21,564 bases of DNA, taken from the NCBI GenBank assembly GCA_023381645.1, contig JAMCRJ010000026.1:1-21564 (forward strand). The letters run 5' to 3'. Below the pieces are notes generated by a model. The model worked only from the letters and a program-made list of their open reading frames with translations. It made no database searches and was not told the DNA's origin. The translations under genes and the position numbers were made by a program. This document shows, in pieces, positions 13,701-20,719 of the stretch. The first letter of the stretch is position 1; every line of letters begins with the position of its first letter. This stretch comes from Gammaproteobacteria bacterium. Lineage in GTDB: Bacteria > Pseudomonadota > Gammaproteobacteria > Acidithiobacillales > Acidithiobacillaceae.

Positions 13701-15697
13701 ATACGGCAAGCCCGGATCTGGTGCTCACCGAAATGAGCAAGGGCGTCAACGAGAATTTTGCCGAGGACCATGTGTATACGGTTTTGCGGCCACTGAATCA
13801 CACCAAGACCGCCCAAATCCTGAATCCCGTCACCTCCCTGCAAAACGCGCAACGCATCCTCTTGGCCTATTGGGAGCAGGGCATGAAAGTCGCCATGCTG
13901 GTCAACAAAAAAATGGCTCCCACCCTGCAGGCATGGGCCCAAAAATACCAGCCCGGCTACGAAAATCTGATCGGCTGGATCGGTAAACATCATCTGGGCC
14001 ACAACGATTGGGCCACCTGCGACGGTCTGGTGATCTGGTCTCTGGATCTGCCACCCGTCCAGGTGCTGGCGCAAGAGTTTCTCGCCGCCCGCCGCATCTT
14101 CAGTCGCGACCAATGGTCCGACCTCGATGAGTTCGCCAACCATTGGGAAAGCAGCCGCAAGGATTATGTGGCGTTCCCTCACCTGGGGCAGGAAGTGCTG
14201 GCGCGGGTGTTCGAGAACCCGGATTTCGACCGCTACGTGCGCTGGCGCGTGTCGCAGATCGTCACCCAGGCCAAAGGCCGGCTGCGCGGCGTCAATAACC
14301 CCCTGGGCGAAACACGCAAAAAATTCTGCGATGTCTACTCGGAGATTCCGCCCATCGACGGGCTATTTGGCACGTACATCGACGAGATCATTCCCGCCGA
14401 ATTTCAATCGTCCGAAGCTCTCCACAAACAGGCGGTGGAGCGGTTGGCCCATGTCATGAGCAGTTACCAGATCAATATGCCGGTCCCGCATGAATCACCT
14501 ACCCAAGGAGAACTAATGAAAACACGTATCATCCGCATGAGCGTTCGCGATCTGAAAAAAACCGCCAAGGCGCACGGACTGTCGGGGTTTCAGCCAGAAA
14601 ACCTGCGCGAGGCGCTGGAACTGCTCAAGCAAACGCGACCCGACGTGTTGGATTATAAAATCCGCCCCGGCAGGGCCACCGAGATCATCATTCGCGACGA
14701 TGCGCCCATTGCCCCCCCCGAACAGACACCGAGCGACCGGGTGATCGAGTTGCTGAACCAACTCATCCAGCAACGCCGGGAAGCCGGCGGCGGCGAGATA
14801 CGGTTCAGTTTGCGGGAGTTGTACCGCATCCTCGATCCCCAGATTGTCAAAATTCCCGGATTGTTCGACCCGCAGACGGTTTATGATAGGCTGCTGAAAA
14901 CCTTCCCCGATCTCGAAATCGCGGAGCAGGAAACCGACACGATCGAGCCGTGGACCTATATTCGGTTCCGGCCCGACACCCCCGCGCATATCCTTGGTAA
15001 TACAGGGATTTCAGGTGTTGGCGGGGTGTATAATAATAGTGTACCCCACGAACACCACACTGGCCCTGCAGACGTCAGTCCTGCAGCCGACGTTTGTCCT
15101 GTCGATGGCGAATCCCCAGCAAACGGTAGCCTTGCAACGCCACTCACCCCGAAGATGCAGCGCAACGATGATGTAATCACCCTGCAAATCCAGGGCGCAC
15201 GGGTCAAGGCATACAGCGGAGCCACTTATGCGCCCGGCAGCCTGATAGGCGATCCCGATCCCTCGCGGGTGTTCCCGGCCTTCGTGCCCGACGATTTTAT
15301 CAAGCGGCTCATGCAGCGCGAGGGGCAGTGGCGTCGTGAGGGCGGCAGTGGAAACCTGCCAAATTTCGAGCATCGCATCGGCCTGGATTACCGCAAGGAT
15401 TGGGTGCGCTGGTTCAATGTGCCCGAACATCCGGTCATCGAGACCCTGGCGCTTCTCACGCACTTTGTTGATAGCTACCTGACCCTGCAGCACCCGGAAT
15501 GCCTCTCGGTTCTGCCCGCCCTGGATGCCGCCGAAAGCGATCTGGCCCGTCAGTTGGCCGAAGACCCGCTCCTGCAAGTCCTGCTGGACGACTGGCGCGC
15601 GCATCCCGCGATCCCTCGACTCGATCTGCGTAAACCCCTGCACATCACATCCAGCCTGTTCCGGAGCGTCCAGGCCGAAAATTGGGGGAGCGGTTAA
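10715..15697 (+). CDS. Large TOPRIM primase-like / SF2 helicase fusion
   Basis: 1660 aa from ATG 10715, 2 bp after the previous stop; a longer frame from 10523 would overlap the paralogue. Order: N-terminal primase-like module (residues about 51-90, FWYDHRGGEHGGTTDL); TOPRIM domain with E304 (YSEGLES) and D358/D360 (ILIVDRDK); array C (about 398-442); Walker A DSTGAGKT at 542-549; a four-cysteine cluster C683-C694; DExx box D784 E785 (QDEMP); array D (about 911-932); helicase C-lobe with Q1185-R1191 (QAKGRLR, motif VI); a winged-helix-like part after 1268; degenerate array J; C-terminal domain. Likely the element's replication protein, joining primer synthesis and unwinding. The cysteines lie between Walker A and DExx, as the iron-sulphur domain does in XPD/DinG helicases. 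Exact family not identified. Confidence 0.8.
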   Translation: MAIIDMSGIDQARTGLEPHLSSRTPEDWYQLACNIAARFGAKLHRESHGGARADFHEDSPSLVIWSTGFWYDHRGGEHGGTTDLVRHLQEVRGLVPDVQQGDLSEAEWLALSAGRGNARFRSTLSPAQAELRWSQLDWGTASRGYISGRRVPNEADREVCLEQQDSVLDYLRSRGLSTQWCRTGIIGTRLLQDTDIERKQQDQGADFLFGIPYWPFAHFLPGTREHPHVDRMCGMQRTFLSHAIDEYHPVRKIGRAMMGPAGMTRIDVLADPDPLGQRWGASDTTILQLLAQGKNGKKLNFYSEGLESGLSVAQQAGGILHVLWSTAGYKNLAEAILDLDADALPPADPDEVHILIVDRDKSRAGEKAAAYLGRTLTSIGRRVIYLLPPSPSAHAADMPTASLPTASLPSAALQSAATYPKVLQTVVLRTANPQSADLQSADSLATGSDDDDWFGDWDDVLTEGRMDAALQQAIRESPQNLQHAPLNTPEDTATGEALRPIPVIPRPKLKAIHEVRIEMDMREYRRKFMDATELQGVWTHVDSTGAGKTRMLSRLATPEGEKDHQVISTPQRRDANRILQTNRDQDGVYYLRNSRTNVIADESDIKNLILDRLDAVNGKPLWTHDSDFIANADTIRQQIANNTLTGCYRTKLQSGVQMDLTGALSQENGEMHPEILTRQHHGCGKDCATCPGGCVSRVLVQALQKPDEAETILEELDAPVRNLGPYQVYGRDVPVAHATLGQFLPCASQLNRLLSYTEKSVCTTTALLQYDKRLFSQSTEIRQDEMPTLMDTQEIGWKEFQEARAATDHWIGSLRFQLAQTPDTTENKKLRKSLEQSIASTEKVMLFYRFLYRHFLDVMADEKPMDAKSLTAWINTKNVRRKIIHPFVKSIRAQKIQYEALFEQPYYPSSGSPSAGAPSAGAPSVGLPSAGQRKKIVPTVFAKHLAQALEHGSIFFIDGVDGSIANRKILLYFPTAFGDELIKSHAGECNKNIEVYTASPDLVLTEMSKGVNENFAEDHVYTVLRPLNHTKTAQILNPVTSLQNAQRILLAYWEQGMKVAMLVNKKMAPTLQAWAQKYQPGYENLIGWIGKHHLGHNDWATCDGLVIWSLDLPPVQVLAQEFLAARRIFSRDQWSDLDEFANHWESSRKDYVAFPHLGQEVLARVFENPDFDRYVRWRVSQIVTQAKGRLRGVNNPLGETRKKFCDVYSEIPPIDGLFGTYIDEIIPAEFQSSEALHKQAVERLAHVMSSYQINMPVPHESPTQGELMKTRIIRMSVRDLKKTAKAHGLSGFQPENLREALELLKQTRPDVLDYKIRPGRATEIIIRDDAPIAPPEQTPSDRVIELLNQLIQQRREAGGGEIRFSLRELYRILDPQIVKIPGLFDPQTVYDRLLKTFPDLEIAEQETDTIEPWTYIRFRPDTPAHILGNTGISGVGGVYNNSVPHEHHTGPADVSPAADVCPVDGESPANGSLATPLTPKMQRNDDVITLQIQGARVKAYSGATYAPGSLIGDPDPSRVFPAFVPDDFIKRLMQREGQWRREGGSGNLPNFEHRIGLDYRKDWVRWFNVPEHPVIETLALLTHFVDSYLTLQHPECLSVLPALDAAESDLARQLAEDPLLQVLLDDWRAHPAIPRLDLRKPLHITSSLFRSVQAENWGSG
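11908..12040. repeat. Hairpin-repeat array C, mixed orientations
   Basis: Units with AGTC-TGCC-GACT (11918-11929) on the left and reverse-oriented units on the right. A 17-bp sequence at 11908-11924 (and again at 11923-11939) is exactly reverse-complementary to 12020-12036. The array lies in frame between the TOPRIM and helicase parts (TASLP, SAALQ and SADLQ-type pentads). Confidence 0.9.
13446..13511. repeat. Hairpin-repeat array D
   Basis: Four 15-bp units encoding SAGAP, SAGAP, SVGLP and SAG. Perfect arms: GGAG-CGCC-CTCC (13460-13471) and GGAC-TGCC-GTCC (13490-13501), joined by GCA or GTA. It lies between the DExx and motif VI lobes of the helicase. Confidence 0.92.
14505..14518 (+). promoter_or_regulatory. 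Internal ribosome-binding site and in-frame ATG in the primase-helicase
   Basis: AAGGAG, 5 nt, then ATG 14516, in the same frame as the large gene (codon 1268). Initiation here would give a separate 393-aa C-terminal protein (winged-helix-like part onward). It may be a dual product or the relic of a gene fusion. The site is stronger than that of the full-length start. Confidence 0.55.
15065..15145. repeat. Hairpin-repeat array J, degenerate
   Basis: About five diverged units encoding ADVSPAADVCPVDGE and similar, between the winged-helix-like region and the C-terminal domain of the primase-helicase. Few arms still pair fully, so this looks like an old copy. Confidence 0.6.
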
Positions 15698-15703
15698 GCC
15701 CAA

Positions 15704-15740
15704 GGGATGCTCCCCGCAGGGGGATGCTCCCCGCAGGGGG
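15704..15740. repeat. Hairpin-repeat array E, intergenic
   Basis: Two copies of GGGATGCTCCCCGCA right after the primase-helicase stop. One hairpin has perfect 5-bp arms GGGGA-TGC-TCCCC (15720-15732). It is the only array outside a gene and could act on the mRNA between the replication and T4SS genes. The remaining gap (15741-15799) holds a GCGGCACCAAG copy and the next ribosome-binding site. Confidence 0.85.
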
Positions 15741-15799
15741 AAAAGGTTTGCGGCACCAAGGTTATTGAGAGTTTTTTTGGCGGAGAGAAGGACAAGGAT

Positions 15800-16744
15800 A
15801 TGGATTCAGCAAAAATCAGGATGGCCGGATCGTTGCTGTGGAAGCCCATCGTGGGGGTCATCGCGGGAATAATCCTGCTCGGCTTGCTAAGCCTGATCTA
15901 CTTCCGTTTTCAGCGTCCCGTGGTGCGTAACCAGCAGATGGCGGCGGTCGTCCGTCAGGCCGGACATGGCAAGGTCGAACTCAGGAATAGCATGTACGTG
16001 GACGGTATCCCCGCAGCCCAGGTCCGCTATCCCAACCGCTCCCTGCACACCGTGTTTTTCCTCGCCCACAAGGGGAAAATCCGGGGCATCGTCGTCGGCG
16101 GTCATGTCTATACCGACCAGGGGACGCCGTGGGCCGTTGCGTGGCCGAAGATGCCGAAGAGCGAGATTATCCAGATCCCGCAGCCGACCACTTCCGCCGC
16201 GCAAGCGCAAAAAACGGAACTGCCGGTTGCAAGTCCGCCGATGCAGGGTAAAGGCCCGCAGGACCCACTTACCGCCAAAGCCGTTTTGCGCTATGTCTCA
16301 TTCACCCACGGTTTCGTGTGGGGCCATGATGAGCACACGCCGATCGACGCGCTGGTCGATCCCAACTGCATTTATTGCCATCGCTGGTTCGTATCCGAAA
16401 AAGCCGCCGTGGACGCCGGAAAAATCAGCTTCCGCATCATACCCGTAGCAGCCCTGAAACCATCCAGCGTCCTGCGCGCCATCGAAATCATGAGCGCGAA
16501 AAACCCGCTGCAACTTTGGTTGCAGAGCGAAAACGGATTTCGTGTAAAAACCGAAAGCGGCGGAATTCCGACCACACTGCTTAAAAACAAGGCCATGCAA
16601 AAAACCGTGGCCGTCAATACCGCCATTTTATATGCGGTGGATAACCACCATCCGTTCACTCCCACTTTCGTGGATACACGGACCGGACAGGTCTGGATGG
16701 GCGCCAATCACAACCAGGAGTTGGATCATGTCTTTGTTCGGTAA
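15800..16744 (+). CDS. DsbC/DsbG-like thiol:disulfide oxidoreductase
   Basis: 314 aa from ATG 15800 (AAGGA upstream). An uncleaved N-terminal anchor spans about residues 16-35 (VGVIAGIILLGLLSLIYF), so the enzyme should face the periplasm tethered to the inner membrane. A thioredoxin-fold active site CIYC is at C190-C193 (DPNCIYCHRWF), and a cis-Pro loop TPTFVD lies near the C-terminus. The N-terminal third resembles the DsbC dimerisation part. A solo repeat-like unit lies in the linker (about 16227-16243, LPVASPPMQG). Conjugation systems often carry such proteins to fold disulfide-bonded T4SS or pilus subunits. It overlaps the DotI-like gene by 17 bp. Confidence 0.85.
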   Translation: MDSAKIRMAGSLLWKPIVGVIAGIILLGLLSLIYFRFQRPVVRNQQMAAVVRQAGHGKVELRNSMYVDGIPAAQVRYPNRSLHTVFFLAHKGKIRGIVVGGHVYTDQGTPWAVAWPKMPKSEIIQIPQPTTSAAQAQKTELPVASPPMQGKGPQDPLTAKAVLRYVSFTHGFVWGHDEHTPIDALVDPNCIYCHRWFVSEKAAVDAGKISFRIIPVAALKPSSVLRAIEIMSAKNPLQLWLQSENGFRVKTESGGIPTTLLKNKAMQKTVAVNTAILYAVDNHHPFTPTFVDTRTGQVWMGANHNQELDHVFVR

Positions 16745-17522
16745 AAACCGTAAAAAACCGAAATCACCACCAGCGGAATCCGCAGGGTCACCGCCCGCAG
16801 GACAAACGCCCTCCGTAGGAGCGCCCTCTGCAGGAGCGCCGTCTGCAGGACTGCCGTCTGCAGGACTGCCGTCCGTAGGACTGCCGCCCAAACAGCCACA
16901 ATTCAATGATCTGGAGGCCGAGGTCATCGGTACCTATCACGCGGGCAAGGCGTTGCTCATGGCCTACAACCGCGAACTGATCCTGGGCGCATTCGCCGTC
17001 CTGTTCGCCGTGCTGTATTTCGTGTTCCCGCGCACGGAAACCATCAACCATTATTTCGCTACCGAACCCAACGGCGGACTGATGCCCATGGTGTCCTACA
17101 ACAAGCCCTTCGATACCGATAGCGCCGTCATCAGTTGGACCGAGCAGGCCGTGACCGGGATCTTCAGTTTCGACGCGCTGAATTATCGCCGCCGCATGGA
17201 ATCCGCTCAAAAGGACTTTACCAGCGCCGGATTTTCGACGTTTCTGGCGAAATTCAAAAAGAACGGGCTGTACGCGGACATGATGGCCCGCAAGCTCATG
17301 ATCTCCGCCGTGCAAAGCGGAACCGCCGTCATTCGCCTCAAGGGTCTCAATCCACAGGGCGTCTACGCGTGGCAGGTGCAGATTCCCATCCATTTCCGCC
17401 TCGAAAGCTCCAACGGGCTTTCCGATAAAAAGTATCTGGCTACCGTGATCGTGCAGCGCGTGGCCAACTGGAAGAATCCCCGCGCCATCGCCATTTCATC
17501 CATCGCATTAATAAAGGAGTGA
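16728..17522 (+). CDS. traM: DotI/IcmL-type (IncI TraM-like) T4SS inner-membrane protein
   Basis: 264 aa from ATG 16728 (AGGAG 8 nt upstream). Cytoplasmic tail with array F (residues about 18-54, SAGAP/SAGLP repeats), one transmembrane helix at about 84-101 (ILGAFAVLFAVLYFVF), then the periplasmic DotI/IcmL domain: FDALNYRRRM, KKNGLYADMMARKLMISAVQSG, GVYAWQVQIPIHFRLES, and VQRVANWKNPRAIAISSI. In Dot/Icm and IncI systems DotI (TraM) is part of the inner-membrane complex. The family match is good along the whole periplasmic part; the repeat tail is not normal for the family. Gene order I-H-G matches IncI traM-N-O. Confidence 0.88.
   Translation: MSLFGKNRKKPKSPPAESAGSPPAGQTPSVGAPSAGAPSAGLPSAGLPSVGLPPKQPQFNDLEAEVIGTYHAGKALLMAYNRELILGAFAVLFAVLYFVFPRTETINHYFATEPNGGLMPMVSYNKPFDTDSAVISWTEQAVTGIFSFDALNYRRRMESAQKDFTSAGFSTFLAKFKKNGLYADMMARKLMISAVQSGTAVIRLKGLNPQGVYAWQVQIPIHFRLESSNGLSDKKYLATVIVQRVANWKNPRAIAISSIALIKE
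16780..16891. repeat. Hairpin-repeat array F
   Basis: Seven or so units, mostly 15 bp, in the DotI-like tail. Arms include GGAC-TGCC-GTCC (16863-16874, perfect), GGAC/GTCT and GGAG/CTCT (one G-T wobble each) and GGGT/GCCC. Linkers are GCA or GTA. Confidence 0.92.
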
Positions 17523-17526
17523 ACTC

Positions 17527-18600
17527 ATGGGCATCGTCATTTCCCAGCCACCCGTCGCCGCTACGCAGATCATCAACACGGGAGCACCGGCCACCACACA
17601 ACCGGCGACGACACTGACACCGGCACAGCAACTGCAGGAGCAGATCAATGGCAGTTCCGCCACTCCGGCACCCGCAGAAGCGCCCTCCGCAGAAGCGCCC
17701 TCCGCAGAAGCGCCCTCCGCAGGAGCGCCCTCCGCAGGAGCGCCGTCTGCAGGACAGCAGGGTGCAAGCCAGCCGGCTGCAAGACTGCCGTCTGCAAGAC
17801 CGATTCCTGGACTGCCGCCGTTCAAAAGTATCGAAAAGGCCCTGTTGCCGCTGTCCGGCCAGCAGATTCACCAGTTCCGGGGGAAGGTCCGGAAAACACA
17901 AAATGGCGGCAATGAACCAATCATCCCGAAAAACGGCATTACCCAGGTCATTACCGTTAATCCTAATTCCGGGGAAACCCCGACCATCCACATGGCGGCC
18001 GGGTACGCCTGTTCGCTGACCGTGGTGGATGGAGCGGGTCAGCCCTGGCCCATCGTTACCGCCGTCATCGGTAGCGGCAAGCGGTTCACCGCGCAAAGCA
18101 TCGATAAAAACACCCTGGAACCCACCATTGTCGTCTCCGATCTCCTACCTCATGCACAGAGCAATCTGCTGCTGACCCTGCAGGGACTGAATACCCCCAT
18201 TCCCGTGCAACTGGTCAGCGGCGGACCGCTCGAAAACGGCAAGGAAACCGTGGCCTACCGCGTCATTCTTCGGGTGCGCGGCATGGTTCCCGGCGGACTG
18301 CCACCGTCCTTTTCGCCCAGTCCCAACCACGGCACGACCGCCGCCCTGCTGCAGACCCTCTATGGCACCATGCCTGCCGCCGCCAAAACCCTGCGGGTGA
18401 AAAACGCCCCGGCTTACAGCTACACCCGCGCGTGGCGAATGAACGGCGATCTCTGGATTCGGACGCATGGGCGATTGCTCGCGCCCGCATGGATCGCCAC
18501 CGAAGCATCGGCCAACGGCGTCCATGCCTATGTTCTACCCCAAACCCATGCCGTGCTGCTGCGCTTCAACGGCATCAACCAGACCCTGGAGGTGCGCTGA
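17527..18600 (+). CDS. traN: DotH/IcmK-type (IncI TraN-like) T4SS core protein
   Basis: 357 aa from ATG 17527, with AAGGAG overlapping the previous stop. The N-terminal 100 residues are low-complexity and contain array G (SAEAP and SAGAP pentads). The DotH/IcmK domain follows: LLPLSGQQIHQFRGKV, TQVITVNPNSGETPTIHMAAGYACSLTVVDGAGQPWPI, LLLTLQGLNTPIPVQLVSG, and VAYRVILRVRG. DotH is an outer-membrane-associated core component. No Sec signal peptide is visible at the N-terminus (MGIVISQPPVAATQ...), which is odd for a family normally exported; no better start was found. Neighbour genes confirm the T4SS context. Confidence 0.87.
   Translation: MGIVISQPPVAATQIINTGAPATTQPATTLTPAQQLQEQINGSSATPAPAEAPSAEAPSAEAPSAGAPSAGAPSAGQQGASQPAARLPSARPIPGLPPFKSIEKALLPLSGQQIHQFRGKVRKTQNGGNEPIIPKNGITQVITVNPNSGETPTIHMAAGYACSLTVVDGAGQPWPIVTAVIGSGKRFTAQSIDKNTLEPTIVVSDLLPHAQSNLLLTLQGLNTPIPVQLVSGGPLENGKETVAYRVILRVRGMVPGGLPPSFSPSPNHGTTAALLQTLYGTMPAAAKTLRVKNAPAYSYTRAWRMNGDLWIRTHGRLLAPAWIATEASANGVHAYVLPQTHAVLLRFNGINQTLEVR
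17669..17797. repeat. Hairpin-repeat array G
   Basis: Three units with GAAG/CTCC, one perfect GGAG-CGCC-CTCC, then variants and a perfect AGAC-TGCC-GTCT (17782-17793). The near-identical first units suggest recent tandem expansion. It is in frame in the N-terminal linker of the DotH-like protein. Confidence 0.92.
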
Positions 18601-19808
18601 TGGAAACGGAAAACGGAAAGGAAAACCAGGACCAGACTGTGGTTACACAATCCACGGACAACTCCACCGAACCACCGTCACAACCCGCAAGAAAGATGTC
18701 TTATGCCCATGCCGCAGGCGCGTTCTATACCAACCCCGCGACCCGCAAGATGGCCCTCATCACCACAGGCGTCGCCGTGGTCGCCCTGGGTTTCGGCGCG
18801 TATCGGCTGATGAGCGGCCCACCCGCGCCACAAAAGCTCAATGATCAGGTGCAGCACGCGCAGATTCCCGGCGCGCCCGGGGGCAGCAAGGGCAACAAGG
18901 CCTTCAACGCGCAGCTCAATCAAGCGAATCACCAGATGGGCGAGCAGGCAGCCAAGACCGGAAAAACCTACATGCCCACGCCGACCGGACTGCATCCCGT
19001 CGCCGCGACCCAATCCGTGACCGCTCCAGCAAAATCCGTTGCACCAACACCGGCACCCATCATGGTCAAAAATTACTACACGCCGACCGCCGCCACCACG
19101 TCGCAGCAGGGCGCGGTGGAGCAGGCGATGACCACCGAACTGAAACGATTCGTCGATGACAAGCCGTATGGACCCGTGAACGTGGTAACGATCAGCAAGA
19201 TCAAGCAGGGTCAGCCCGTGGCGAATGCCGCCGCCCTGCAGGCATTGCAAAACCGGTCCACCATGATGGCTCTGGCCGGGCACATTTCCTTCGCCATGCT
19301 GGATATCGGGGTCAATTCCAACGAACCAAGCCCCATCGAGGCCACCATCGAGGGCGGACGTTTTCACGGCGCGCGGCTGCTGGGCGGCTTCAAGCGCGAG
19401 CACCAGGTGGTCGTCATGCAGTTCAATACGATGACCTTCAATGGGCAGTCCTATCCAATCAACGCCTATGCGATCAGCGCGAAAAACGCGCGCGTGGGCA
19501 TGGCAACGACGGTGAACAATCATGTGCTCTATCGCTACGGATGGCTCTTCGCCGGAGCGTTCCTGCAAGGTATCGACCAAGCGCTGCAGGATGCCAACCA
19601 GACCGTGATCGCCGGTAGCGGGTACGCGCTGGTAACACACCAACTCAACAACGGCCAAATTTTGGAGCAGGCCGCTGGCAACGTCGGGAACGTCATGGTG
19701 CCTATTGCCGAGAACCGCTTCAACACGCCGCCCACCGTCCGGGTACCCGCCGGTACGGGAATGGGCATCCTGTTCATGTCGCCCGTCAAGGAGCCATCAC
19801 ATGGCTGA
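18600..19808 (+). CDS. traO: DotG/IcmE-type (IncI TraO-like, VirB10-like) T4SS protein
   Basis: 402 aa; ATG 18600 shares its A with the previous stop, with GGAGG upstream. Cytoplasmic N-terminus, transmembrane helix about 51-70 (MALITTGVAVVALGFGAYRL), a Pro/Ala-rich periplasmic linker, then a VirB10/DotG C-terminal beta domain: IEATIEGGRFHGARLLGGFKRE, VVVMQFNTMTFNGQSYPINAYAIS, YRYGWLFAGAFLQGI, and a C-terminal VRVPAGTGMGILFM. DotG spans the envelope and links the inner and outer membrane complexes. It lacks the long repeat region of Legionella DotG and is thus of the shorter IncI type. It carries no clear hairpin-repeat array. Confidence 0.9.
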   Translation: METENGKENQDQTVVTQSTDNSTEPPSQPARKMSYAHAAGAFYTNPATRKMALITTGVAVVALGFGAYRLMSGPPAPQKLNDQVQHAQIPGAPGGSKGNKAFNAQLNQANHQMGEQAAKTGKTYMPTPTGLHPVAATQSVTAPAKSVAPTPAPIMVKNYYTPTAATTSQQGAVEQAMTTELKRFVDDKPYGPVNVVTISKIKQGQPVANAAALQALQNRSTMMALAGHISFAMLDIGVNSNEPSPIEATIEGGRFHGARLLGGFKREHQVVVMQFNTMTFNGQSYPINAYAISAKNARVGMATTVNNHVLYRYGWLFAGAFLQGIDQALQDANQTVIAGSGYALVTHQLNNGQILEQAAGNVGNVMVPIAENRFNTPPTVRVPAGTGMGILFMSPVKEPSHG

Positions 19809-20697
19809 TTTCGTAGAGCAACTCTCGCAACCCGATGTCCAGGACCCGCCTGACCTGTGGGATCAACTGTTCGCCCAGGCGCTGGAGATTCAGCCGCCAA
19901 CAGGCTTGCAGCCGGTAGGCTTGCAGACGGCTGGCTTGCAGCCGGCAGGCGATGGCGTCCCCCAGGCGGAAAATATCCCCGATAAAAAAAGTGGAGACAG
20001 CATCTACATCCAGGACGCCGAAGTGCTGGCCGCGCGGAACAGCGCGTCGGCCATGAATCTGCTCTGGGATCGCGTGGCTCCGCTGGTCCGTGGCATGGTC
20101 GATATCACGCTCAATCATCATCGCCATGTCCAGAAGCAAGATCTGCAACAGGAAGCCTGGATCGCCTTTGCCCAATCCGTGGAACGCTACGATGGCCGCA
20201 GCCGGGGCGCGTACTGGACCTACCTGCGGTTGTCCCTGCATACCCGCTTTCGCCAGTTCGCCGCGCACGACCGGGTCATTCCCATTCCTCACGATACCCG
20301 GCAGCAGCGCGCCCACTGGCACAAGATCACCCAGCAAACTTTCGACGCCCGCCTGCAGGCGCAAAACCTGAGCTATCCGGACGCCGAACAGGAAGGGTGG
20401 AATGCCATCATCACCGGAGGAGACAATACCGTGGAAAACGCCGTCATCGAGAAAATGGACATGAATACCATGCGCCGCAAGCTGCAATGCATACCGCGGC
20501 GCTGGCGCGATCTGTTGCTCCTCTCCGAAAAATACGACAACCCGGATCTGGCCCTGCTGCTGGACATCGAACCGTCCGAACTGGTCCATCTGCATGCCCA
20601 GGTCACGACCATCCTTCGCGTCATGCCCGCTGAACATTTCAAGTACGGAAAAAGCGAAAGCGAATACCTGGCTGATTGGGACAATTTGCAAAAATAA
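19801..20697 (+). CDS. Sigma-70-like factor encoded within the T4SS operon
   Basis: 298 aa; ATG 19801 overlaps the DotG-like gene by 8 bp. Residues 31-51 are repeat-derived (array H, TGLQP/VGLQT/AGLQP). Residues about 85-165 resemble sigma region 2: DLQQEAWIAFAQSVERYDGR followed by AYWTYLRLSLHTRFRQFAAHDRVIPIP, the pattern of regions 2.1-2.4 running into region 3. Residues about 237-285 resemble region 4 (IPRRWRDLLLLSEKYDNPDLALLLDIEPSEL). It may direct transcription of transfer genes. The region 4 helix-turn-helix is weakly conserved, so promoter recognition is uncertain. Not a known IncI component. Confidence 0.7.
   Translation: MADFVEQLSQPDVQDPPDLWDQLFAQALEIQPPTGLQPVGLQTAGLQPAGDGVPQAENIPDKKSGDSIYIQDAEVLAARNSASAMNLLWDRVAPLVRGMVDITLNHHRHVQKQDLQQEAWIAFAQSVERYDGRSRGAYWTYLRLSLHTRFRQFAAHDRVIPIPHDTRQQRAHWHKITQQTFDARLQAQNLSYPDAEQEGWNAIITGGDNTVENAVIEKMDMNTMRRKLQCIPRRWRDLLLLSEKYDNPDLALLLDIEPSELVHLHAQVTTILRVMPAEHFKYGKSESEYLADWDNLQK
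19892..19950. repeat. Hairpin-repeat array H
   Basis: Three to four units in the opposite orientation to arrays D, F and G. Perfect arms GGCT-TGC-AGCC (19903-19913) and AGCC-GGTA-GGCT (19910-19921) share an arm, so alternative pairings are possible. In frame in the sigma-like gene. Confidence 0.9.
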
Positions 20698-20719
20698 TCC
20701 GGAACAGGAGCAGCCCATT

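Noticed and set aside
16780..17797. Encoded pentads as pentapeptide-repeat (A(D/N)LXX) proteins
   Set aside because: The pentads are SAGAP, SAGLP and LQTAG types without the required Leu/Phe pattern, and they change with orientation. The DNA unit, not the peptide, seems to be conserved.
18678..19658. 326-aa minus-strand open frame opposite the DotG-like gene
   Set aside because: Shadow of a well-supported VirB10/DotG gene; its translation is His/Gly/Arg-rich without domain signals.
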